The notes under the pieces were generated by a model. The model saw only the letters and a program-made list of their open reading frames with translations. It was not told the origin of the DNA and ran no database searches. DNA of 64,000 nt from Semisulcospira habei (Eukaryota > Mollusca > Gastropoda > Semisulcospiridae), in the NCBI GenBank assembly GCA_036245525.1, contig BTPG01000005.1, forward strand, positions 183,131,191 to 183,195,190. The letters are read 5' to 3'. Positions within the stretch are counted from its first letter, which is position 1, and each line of letters opens with the position of its first letter. This document shows, piece after piece, positions 43,901-55,900 of this stretch. Position numbers and translations under genes: made by a program.

Positions 43901-46900
43901 TCGATCAAGCACACTTCTCTCCCCTGACAGTGCTTTTACCTACTTTACTTTGCAATCTTCCTAAAATAAGTTTGGTCATTTCTAAATGGGCAATAAACTC
44001 AATAACTTTTCTTTCTATGAAGAGCAAAGATATATACTGAGGAGCAAAAGAAATGCGAAACTCTTAGAATCATCAGAAATACTTTGAGCAACAGAAATTT
44101 AGTGTTTTCGATGATTCCAAAAATGTCGCATTTCTTTTGCTCCTCAGCATATAACAGGTCAGCTCTGATTCATGATCGTGTCATTATAGTGCTGACTTTA
44201 CACAGAAAGTGAAGAAAACTACCAGGGTACGTGTCAGACAGAAATTCCTTTCGTCGACATCAGCCTTAGCTGGCCCTGGCATGACAGTCTGCAGGTCAGC
44301 TACGGCTGATGTCGGCCTGGGGACCTTTTGCTCACCAGGCATAGCCTTGGCAGCTAGAGACCTGTGCGCATTCTATCAAATGCTGCTGTATAGCACTGCA
44401 TGTAATACCGAGACTGACCTGTATTTTAGTAAATGAGCCGCACAGACAAAGGCGAGAGACTCTCCATGTGCTCTTGCAGCCAATGAGTCTCAAAAGAAGT
44501 AGTTAAGTGGGAAGTTTTGTAGCCCCATGAAAATGTGTCCCTTGTACATGGATCGGGCTGTACGTATCAGCCTATGTATCATTTATTTCCTCTGACCTGA
44601 TACTGATCTAGGAATACAGCAGAACCTGTTCTGAGTGAACACGCTTATGAGAGATCACCTGCCGTTAAAGACCATCACTTGATAGCCACCCGAGAGCTGG
44701 TCTTGAAATCTTAAGCTCCCAGAACAAAATGACGTACATGCTATCGAATGAAAGTCATTTAGTTCTGAGAGTTTAAGAGTTAATGAGAGGTGAAGCTTTT
44801 AGCCCTTCAATGCTTCTCTTGATAGAGCACCTATCTTTTATCCAATTACATCCTGAGCTGGGTTTTTTTATTCGCTTATTGTCCTATCAAGGCTAAATTA
44901 CAGATTAGGAGGCAGATCAACCACATTAGTTCAAGAGTGGTGTCAGAATAGCTTGGTGCCTGAGGCGCCAAGCTATTCTGCCACCACACTAGAACTATCA
45001 CAGTCAAATTTATCTCAAGCAATAGCGTATCAGGATGAAAAGGGTTAAACCACTAGTCTTGAAAACAAGGTATGCTCTCACAACAGGTTTTACTGTGTCT
45101 TTTTTTTTTTTTTACCTGACGCTCAGTAAAAATAAGTCCCATCACTTACCGTGTGTTGTAGTCCACTATGGGGTTGAAGGGCTGTACCAGTGACTCGTAC
45201 ACCGTCTTTGCCTCCGTGTCAATCACTGTCACACGTGCGAGCTCCAGACCACCCTGAGTGTACACCTACAACAAACGGAAGCCAAGCCATTCTTAAAGAC
45301 AATTCTTCAGTTTATTTGCGTTTTTGCCCTTGATTCAAGCAAAGGCTGCTAGACCACCCTGAGTGTACACCTATAACAAACGCAAGCCAAGCCAATCTTA
45401 AAGACAATTCTTCAGTTTATTTGCGTTTTTGCCCTTGATTCAAGCAAAGGCTGCTATCATCAGCTGACTTCAGCCATAAGACTGCGGCTAAAGCAACTGT
45501 TGTAGAAAAATGCTCTGTGGGATTATATTCAGTCACACAAGCTCACAGAAAAACAACTACACTTTCTCAAAGTGGAGATATGTTTTACTTAAGTCTACAT
45601 TATTTTGATATTTCAAAATAAATGTGTTTTCTCTGCAGAAAATATAATGTAAAGATAATCACATACTGATACAGATAACACTTACCATTTCACAGTCGAG
45701 AGCGTACACACCATAATTGCCATCAAGGGGAGGCGAGTGCGGAATGGTGCGCATGAAACCTGTCAAGTTGTCTTGCTTGTTCTTCTCATGTACATGATTC
45801 TGCACAGAAAATTCATCAATGTTACGACATTATGAAAGACTCATAAAGTCAGACAGCAAAAGATGATGGAAGGAAAGTGCCTCATGCACGCAGACAGTCT
45901 GAAAAACTGGAATGGATGAAAACAGTCCAGGGGCTACTGATGGGCATAATTCATTGTACAAGACACATGTATTGTACAAGAGACGTACATTCTCATGCGC
46001 CCCTGCGGAACCCATGTATCTTGCAAATGAAACTGAAGTTCTGTATGATCCATAACAGCTGAATTAGCTTTTTTCTGACTTTTGAACAAGCAGAATCAGT
46101 CTCCAGGACTGAAGGTCACCTACGCTCAGGATATTGCACAGCTAAGCAAATGTCTGTGGGGCTTTAGTGGCCCACGCACAGATATGTGCAGCCTGAGTCA
46201 AGCTGATATCAGCCTGCAGCCGTTTTGCTCACTGAGATTCCACTTACCAAGGCAATCTGGCAGCCCTTGGAGCTGGTGTCCGAACTGCAGCAGTTGTAAA
46301 TGTGCTGGATGAAACCAGATTCTGAAACAATGTTCAGCAAAGATGTCATAAGCACAAGGCATCACAAAACTAAATAATACATTTCAAAAACAAAAAGACT
46401 AAGCATGCACACCCGTGACTGTGTTTGCTTCATCATCAATTTAGACTCCCCCCAAAAATTATATTTTTGCTGGTAGTGCAAGAAAGTCCTAAATTTGCAC
46501 TTTTTCGTATTTCAAGCAGCCATTTCTCACCCAAGCATATTATTAAAATGTAGATCTAAATAAAGACCACTGACTTTTGGATCTAAATAAAGACCACTGA
46601 CTTTTGGATCTAAATAAAGACCACTGACTTTTGCGCGGGTAGGCCCTGGTCCAATGGTAGACACACTCTTCCTGGGTGACATACGATCCGTCTCCGTGCA
46701 CCATGAATCGCGTCCCACATCTGGCACAAGTGCGCTCATTCCCTGAAAAAGAAAAATTTGGTCTGTTTATTCTACCAAGGTCCACTCAGTTGTATTTTTC
46801 AACTGAATACCAATTGACTCTTTTAGCCCTGGGACCATGTGGCAGGAGATGGACTGATCATGATAATTCAAGGGTAGTGCCAGATGAGCTTGGCGCCTGA

Positions 46901-49900
46901 AGGCGCCAAGCTCATCTGGCACTACCCTTGAATTATCATGATCAATCCATCTCCTACAACTGGTATATAGTCAGATAACACCTCCAAAATGTGGCCGTGG
47001 GGTGATATGGGTTAAGCTTCACACACTCCCTGAGAGATGCGTCCCACATCAGGCACAAGTGAGCTCATTCCTTGAGAGAGAAAAAAATATCGCACAATTC
47101 TGATGTGAGCAGGTATATGCTCTTGGATCTCGTGTAACAGCAATGACAGAATTAAACCTCTACTGAACGAAGCCTACCTCTGGGTAGGGTGATTGCATCT
47201 GTGTATTATTTTGTGGCTCACTGCATGTCCTATCTTCGAAGCTCACACTACTTTCAACCTCAGATGAATGAAGCCTACCTCGAAGAAGGGTGTCAGTATC
47301 CATGTACTTGGTGAAGTGGCACACGGCCTTGCCTGGGGTGTCAGGGGAGGGCCGGGGGTAGCCGTTGTTGATCAACTGCTCCTCTGCCAGACAGTACTTT
47401 GACAACTTTTCATACAGCTCAGCAGCTGCACAAAAAACAACAAAACAAATTCAGCCACGACACACTACAACAAAACAGTGATCGACCATGATAGTTAAAT
47501 GTGGCCCCAGAATAGCTTGGCACTTTCAGGCAGTGCTCAAGTAGCTCGGTGCTTCATCAACCCTAATGGTTCAAGGGTGGTGCCAGAATAGTTGGGTATT
47601 TCGAGGCAGTGCCTGCATAGCTTGGTGCTTTGATCGACTCCAATAGTCCAAGCGTGGTGCCAGAATAGCTTGGCACCCCCCACCCCCCCCTCCCCCACAT
47701 AGAACTATCATGGTCGATATGTCTACTGAACTGTAACATGGTCTGCCAACAACATCAGAGACTGACCCTTTCAGTCCCGATAAACCATAACACGATACAG
47801 GTTGACAGTGACAGTTATCTGCCACTCAAAACAATGGTGCCAGATTAGCTTGGTGCCTGCCTACGAGCGCCACATGATTCTGGCACTACCCTTAAACTGT
47901 GAGGAAAAACTGTCACACCAGTCTTCAGAGGACGAGAACCAATGTTGGGAATGTTAACCGAAGTGCTCAATGGGTTGAACTTCGAAACTGTACTTCAAGC
48001 TCCCTGTACTTTAGCCAATCACTGCTGAGAAAAAGTGAACAGGAACCAACTGCAAGAGACATAGATCCTCATGAGCCCCCGCAATTGTGGGGGTTCATGA
48101 GGATCTATGCATCTTGTGAGCGTTCATTTGTATCTGTGTCCCTTAGATAGGCGCAGTCCTCAGATGGGTGTGGTTCCTTGGCTTTTATTTTACAAGACTT
48201 TAGAGATACGGTGGATAGGTATGGCTCCTACCAGTCAGTGCAACTTCAATCTTCTTTCCAGAGCTTGATGATCGATGAAGCGTGAAGCTGGTTTTAGCCG
48301 CACGTGACCCTCCAATTGTGGCTTGGTGCGACTGTGCGCTGGATGAGAGACGACGCTGAGGTAAAGTGGACGAGCTTGGCTCAGACATCATCAGTTCCTT
48401 AGCCTCCGATCGCAGTCGAGTGATGGTGTTAACAGCCACACGGAGGTAGATGTTTTTGTTGGTGGCTCGATCATACACCCCACTCTCTTCCTCCAAACCC
48501 TGAGAAAATCATCCATAATTTTAAAGAAATTAAAATAGAACAAGAAAGGCAAAGCCCTTATGGCTCACGTGTATGACTGATCCACACGTCTGACAATAAG
48601 GGATGGCTTCTGCACTAACAAAATCCATGTTTTCTCAAATGAGTTTTCACACATCTGTGTAACCCCCGTGACCCTTGACCTTTGCAATGAATTGACTAAA
48701 TTAGGATATATAGGAAGGTCTTATCATCAGCTACCTTTGTGCCAAATTTTATTGAAAAGTTTGCAAAAATATTGATAATAACTACAATTATTGGCATTTT
48801 ATACACATTTGTCAAACTCTTGTGACCCATGACCTTTTCTGAGGGGTCATCTAAATTAGTATGCATAGATAGGCCTTACCATCAGGTATCTCTGTAGCAA
48901 GTTTGGGTTTGAAGTTGTAAATAGTTATTGAGAAAAAACATTTCTTGTCAAAATTTGGCTATTTTTTACCTATTTCCTGAGCTCTTGTGACCCTTGACCT
49001 TTCAGAAGGGTCATCCAAATTAGTATGCATAGAAAGGGCTTACCATCAGGTATATCTGTAGCAAGTTTGGGTTTGAAGTTGTGAATAGTATTTGAGAAAA
49101 AACATTTTGTCAAAATATGGCTATTTTGGACCTATTTCTTGAGCTCTTGTGACCCTTGACCTTTCCGAGGGATCAATCAAATTAGTATGCATAGAAAGGG
49201 CTTACCATCAGGTATCTTTGCATCAAGTTTGGGTTTAAAGTTGTGAATAGTATTTGAGAAAAAAAAAACATCTTTTGTAAAAATATGGTTATTTTGGACC
49301 TATTTCCTGAGCTCTTGTGACCCTTGACCTTTCCAAGGGATTAACCAAATTAGTGTGCATATAAAGGTCTTACCATCAGGTACCTTTGCACCAAGTTTGA
49401 GTTTTGAAGTTGTGAATAGTATTTGAGAAAAAATAAATTATGTCCCAAAATAGCTATTTTGGATATATTTTCTGATCCCCTGTAACCTTGACCTTTGTGA
49501 GAGGTCACTGAAATGGTATGCTTAGAAAGGTCTTGCCACAAAGTATCCTTGGGCCATGTTTGAAGGCGGTAGCTTGAATAGTCTCCCGAGAAATGCCAAT
49601 GTTAATTCATTCTACCCCGTCACCGAAATCCCCAAATTTTGCTGCTGTCTTCTGAAGACTGCATTGCAGTGCAGGACACAGATCGACCATGATAGTCCAA
49701 AGGCGATGCCAGAATAGCTTGGCGCCCATAGGCGCCAAGCTATTCTGGCATCACCCTTGAACTATCATGGTCGATCCTCATCTTGCTGTGGTGTGTCTGG
49801 GGTAGAATGAGTTCAAGTTTATGACGAACGACCACTGGCCCAGAACATACTACATAGACTCACTTTTGCTTCGCAGGCGAGCCAAAAAAAACCAAACAAA

Positions 49901-52900
49901 TTCAAATGCATGAGTGAAAGTTGGCAATTTGGAAAATACCGAGAGGCGAACCTCAGGGTCCTTCAGTACAGCAGAACCTGTTTTGAATGCCCACCACATG
50001 ATGGTACTGCATTCATGTTCAGTATGCAAGTTAACCCTCGAGTTTCCCGTGAGCATGTGTGTTGGGTTTTTCAGCCTTTTGAGCCGATTTTCAATTGGGA
50101 TAAAGCGGCTATCTAACCCCCTCACTGCCAAGAAAGCTGAACACAATCCAACATCAAGAGACATAGATCCTCATGAGCCCCCGCAGTCGCGGGGGCTCAT
50201 GAAGATCTATGCCTCTTTGCTGGCACAACTCTAAATCCGCTGCGCCGTATAAATAACTGTACCCTTTTATAGGCTTCTTCCTCGGAGGAACAGAACTTGA
50301 GACATTCGTCGATGATGAGGTTGAGGTAGCGTTGGCGAATGTTGCTCGGGACCTTGCTGCCAAAACTGGCTGGGATCACAGGTCGCTTCAGATTGCTCTG
50401 AAAATAAATAATAATCAATAAATCAATCAGATCCACAAATTACGGACTACCAAACATCATGGATAATCCCACACTGGTTGCCTTCCTCGATTCGCAAGCG
50501 CTGACATCCAGTGTCTGCCAATCCATCTCCCATAACTGGCACAGTCTTTGCTGATGCTTCCCCACGTCATTACAGTAGAACCTGTTTTAAGCAACCACCG
50601 CATTTGCAAGAAAAAAGTGGTGTTAAAAGACAGGTCCTCTCTCAAGAGCAAAATGTGTCACCTGTCATGAAAGACCATCATTTAGGTGGCTGTTGCTGTG
50701 ACTGTGGCTGTAGCCACCTAAATGATGGTCTTTCATGACAGGTACCTAAATGATGGTCCTTAATGACAGGTTATCTCTCATAACCTCGCGCTGGGACCAT
50801 ATGACGTTGAGGCGCTTCCCCTGGGTGGTGGATAGGGGGTCCCTCGCGAGAGGGGTTTTAATTGATTGATTGTACATTGCTTAACGTCCCGACAGCAACA
50901 AGGCTTTCTCAGGACGTGCCTGCACTGCTTGTGAAAAAAAATAAACAGAACATTGAATGTATGTCGCCAGCCGGTCAAATACATTAAATAAACCTAACAC
51001 ATGGGGCCTAAATAAAGCTAAGACCATTTAGCAACACACATCCAATATCAAGAGCTACAGGCAGTGCAGACAGTTGGGAGAGTTTTAAAAAGGCAAATAC
51101 AGGTGAATGGACAAAAGGTAGACAGAAACACATGCCCCAGAATAGAGAGAAAAACCCACCCTGTAGGGCTGACCAGGGTGACCCTGGGAACTAAAAAATA
51201 CCTAACCCCACCCAAGTCCCCCAAGGCAGACCCGGGTGGGGTCGCGAGAGGGGTGCACCGAATGAAATAAGGTGCCATGAACCAACATGGTCTAAGGGAA
51301 GGAGGCCCCGACAGAAAACCCCTGGTCCTCCTAGTAAGAGGGTTGGGCATGGGGGTAGCTTCCCTACCCTGCAAATAAGGAAATAGCTACAGAAACGCCG
51401 ACGGATAGACAAACAGCAATTCCTTTCCTGGAGGAGGAAGGTTCTTCTACCAGAAGATTTATGACGTTGTGTGGTGAAAGCCAGAAGGCTTCAGAAGCCA
51501 CAGGACCGAGCCGCCTCTCTCTATCCAGGGACACAATCATGGGCACATGGAATGTCAAGACAATGTACCAGAGCAGCAAGGCCGCCCAGATAGCAGCGGA
51601 AATGCAAAAGTACAACCTTTCCCTGCTAGGTATCCAGTTCTAACTCAGACTCCGAAAAACCTAATCATTTTGATTCGATGGAATGAGAGTGCGCGCTCTT
51701 CTCGGTTTCTGTCCCCTTTTTCCAGCAGAGCGGTTTGTTTATAATTGCTGTCATCACGTCTAATACACTATGGAAGGCAGTCACTGAGTCAGCTCGTGCA
51801 GCTTCTTTTATGTCACGACCAGCATAATGATCGAGGCAGGCAAGTCAGGATTCTCATTAGCTTTCGTATCTGCGGGCACCATGAGGATCTATGTTTATTC
51901 CAGACAGGATGTGTTTATCATTGAGAGTATCTCGGACAGTGTGATAGTGGTCCTTTCTACAGATGAGAAAAGGCATAGATCCTCAAACGTCCGCCACGAA
52001 AGTTACAGGACCGTGACAAATGAGAATCTGTGCCTAAGTTTTGCTTTTTTTCAGTTCACACAATTTTAATTTCCAGGCTGAGTGGGGGAAAGGGAGAGAG
52101 ATGCGCTATTGTGGTTTGCAGTGAGTTTAAGCTGTTTCTTTTGTTTTTCAGTAACCCTACAACAATGACCATATAAATGAACACACTTTTCCTCCTCTTT
52201 TGTACTGGTAAAGACAGAGTCGGGTTCCCTACGGAATATACTTGGATCTGCTGAGGCACATATACTTCTGAAAACTCAGAAATTTAAAAGCCAGGTTACA
52301 AATTTAAAATATATACGGACACCAAAAAATTAAAAGCCTAATCATTTTGATTCGCTGGAATGTGACCTCGAGCTATTCTGTTTCTGTCCCCTTTTTCCAG
52401 CAGAGCGGTTTGTTTATAATTGCTGTCAACGCTTCTAATACACGTGAAGGCAGTCAGTGAATCAGCTCGCGTAGCTTCTTGTATGTAATGACCAGCATAA
52501 TGATAGAGACAGGCAAGAGGCATGATTCTCATTAGCTTTTGCATCTACGGGCGCCATGAGGATCTATGTTTATTCCAGACAGAGGGTGCGTATCAGTGAG
52601 TGTATATAATTCAGTGTGATAGTGGTCCTTTCTACTGATGAGAAAAGGCATAGATCCTCAGGAGTCCGTCATGAAGTTACAGGACCGTGACCCATGAGAA
52701 TCTGTGCCTAAGTTTTGCTTTTTCAGTTCACACAATTTTAATTTCCAGGCTGAGTGGGGGAGGGGGAGGGAGATGCGCTTATTGTGGTTTGCAGTGAGTT
52801 TCAGCAGTTCCTTTTGTTTTTCAGTAACCGTACATCAACGACCATATAAATGAACACACTCCCTCCCCCCCCTTTTCGTTCTGGTAAAGACAGTCGGGTT

Positions 52901-55900
52901 CACTACGGAATATACTTGGATCTGCTGAGGCACATATACGGGCAGAAATTTAAAAGCCAGGTTACAAATTAAAAATATATACTGAAAATGGGCTTGGATA
53001 GGGCTGTTATTTGGTTGAGGGCTGGGGACAGTAGGACAAGGCTAAAGCCAGCCTTGGAAGGCCGCTTTCATCGGAACTGCCGTCAGATGGTACGGCAGAA
53101 GGTTCTCTGTTCCGTCTGATGTGCACAGAGACAAATGAAACTATCAAGAAAACATTCATTCCGCCGTTACCACATACTTTCACGAGGATACTGAATATAT
53201 TCTTGTTTTTACATCAGACGGATGGCCTTCACTGTTTAGCAATGTTCGCCTATAACCATAGACAAAACTCCCCAAGAGGCATAGATCTTCATGAGTTCCG
53301 CGAAGAGTGCGGGGGCTTGTGAGAAGCTAAATGTACTGTATGTATCTTGGTGGCTAGTGTTGCCTCTATGCTGCTATGTTTGCAGCCGGGATAAAATCGC
53401 GACCACCGAGCCCAAAACAAAACACCCATGGCTGTCAACACGCACGATTCGACGACCGTTCCAGCTCTGTGGCATAGAATAGCACGATGCTCATGCTCCC
53501 TTTAGGTTCACGGCAGTGCAAACTCGAGTCTGGAGACTAACTGGTATCAGTGAAGCCAAATGGACGCAGTCTGGGCAGAAAAGGCTTTTAAGTGGGGAGA
53601 TGATTCTATATTCAGGTCATGAAGAGGAGAATGCCCCCCCATACAGAAGGTGTAGTTAGTTAGTTAGTTATTTGGGTTTAACGCTGAGCAGGCAACTAAG
53701 GCCATCTCACGGCGGGAAGGGTAAAAATCTGGTCAGCCAGACTAAAAGAAAGGTCTTAAGACATGATGTAAATATACCTTAAAAATATGTCAGGCTAAAA
53801 TGTCGCACAGGTCTTTAAAGAAAACGTTGGAAGACTCTCAAAAAGGTCAAAATAATAGAAACATCATAATCTATAAACGCTCAAATCTTATTAAAAATAT
53901 GGCACTATCTCAGAAAACTGAAGATCTCGTCCAGGGGCACATCCCGGAACAAAACCTTCAAGGAGTCTGCCGTGAAATGTTTATACCTTGTGTCGATTAG
54001 ATCAGCACAAGACAACAAAAAGTGTTGAACAGAGTACTGCTCGTCGCAGGCATAACACCATGGACGCTCCTCCTGTTTAAGTAAATAAGAGTGCGTAACA
54101 TACGTGTGGCCGATGTGGAGCCGAGCCAGGACAGTCTCCTCACGGCGGCTGCCGCAGCAATAAGGTACACCGTCGGACAACTTAGGAAGGGCTTCATGCA
54201 GCTTGTTAGCTTCCTCTTTGTCCCACTCAGACTGCCACTCACGGGCTATGTACGCACTAGCCACATGTCTAAAATCACTATAAACAGTCTGTGTGTCAGG
54301 GACAGGGTCATTGCGGGCATCGTTGGCAGCAGAATCTGCGATCCTGTTGCCTTCGATGCCCACATGCCCTGGCACCCAAATAAAAATGATATCATAATAT
54401 TCCTTCATCAAGTCCGCGTGGAGCTCTCATACAGAAGGTGTAGCATTCATGCTGTCACCAGTGGCACAGAGAGCGCTGATGGGCTGGAAACCTATTGGGC
54501 CAAGAATTATCACAGCAGCCTTTAAAAACCAGGAAAAAAAATTTAACTCAACGTCATCCAGTGTCATGCGCCCACTAATGACAGCGACGAGGAAGAGAAA
54601 CAAGAGTTCTACGACCGACTCCAGAGTGCCATGGACAAATGTACAGAGCGAGACATCACCATCGTCATGGGCTATTTTAATGTAAAATAGGCGAGGACAA
54701 CACCGGATACAAAGAGGTGATGGGGAGACAGGGACTAGGGGAGATGAGTGAGAACGGGGAGAGGTTTGGAGACTTTTGTGCTCTAAACAGACTTGTCATT
54801 GGAGGCAGCATCTTCCCACACAGAAGAATACACAAAGCAACTTGGATCTCACCTGACCATACTACAGAGAACCAAACAGACCATATCTGCATTAGCAAGA
54901 AATTTAGAAGATCCCTTCTAGATGTTCGAGTGAGGAGGGGAGCAGATGTCGCCTCAGACCACCATCTGCATACCTTAAGAATAAAGCTCAAGTTAAAGAA
55001 AAGGGGCACAGAGACAACAAGAAGACAGCGCTATAATGTAGGCCTCCTGAGAGAGACTGGAGTAAGAGAAGAGTTCAAACTGGTGCTGTCCAACCGGTTT
55101 CATACGTTACAGAAGCTAGTAAACGAAGAGGAGGTGGTCACCACAGAGCAGCAGTGGAAGGCAGTTAGAGAGGCGCTGAACTCAACCTGCAAAGACACTG
55201 TAGGGTTCAGGAAACACCATCACAAAGACTGGCTGTCAGCAGAGACCTTGAAGAAGATAGAAGTGAGGAAGAAAAAGAAAGCAGTTGTCAACAACAGTCG
55301 CACGAGAGCAGCCAAAGCAAGGGGGTAGGGCACAGGAGGAATACTCGGATGCCAACCGTGAGGTGAAGAGGAGTATCAGGGCAGACAAGAGGGCCTACAC
55401 AGACAGCCTGGCAGCAGAGGCAGAAAAGGCAGCAGGCAGCGGCAACATTTAACAGCTCTACGACATTACCAGAAGATTGTCGGGCAAGTATGGCCATATA
55501 GAAAGACCAGTAAAACACAAAGAAGGCAAGCCTATTGCAGACAGAGCAGACCAACTCGACAGATGGGCCGAGTATTTGAAGAGTTACTGAACAGACCCAC
55601 CCCACCTGACCCCCCAGACATCCAGCCAGCAGAGACTGACCTACCCATCAGCTGTGACAGACCCAGCCGGGAAGAGATCAGAAGAGCAGTGGCATTTTTG
55701 AAGAACAGCAAAGCAGCAGGGCCAGATGGCATCCCAGCGGAGGCTCTGAAAGCAGACCTAGGGACAACAGTAGAGCTGCTGTATCCACCGTTTGGAAAGA
55801 TCTGGGAAGAGGAGGTGATGCCGGCTGACTGGAAGGAGGGGTACCTAATCAAGTTTCCCAAGAAAGGCGACCTCAGCAAGTGTTCCAACTACAGAGGAAT

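Larger units (their letters stand above)
51635..53542. mobile_element. Unclassified 1.9-kb insertion in RTE copy 2
   Basis: Bounded by GGTATC on both sides (51629-51634, 53543-53548), a 6-bp duplication relative to copy 1. Ends CAGTTCTAACTCAGACTC and (inverted) AGTTAGTCTCCAGACTC are similar, hinting at a DNA transposon. No transposase frame seen. Contains the 677-bp tandem duplication and a family A hairpin. Confidence 0.65.
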
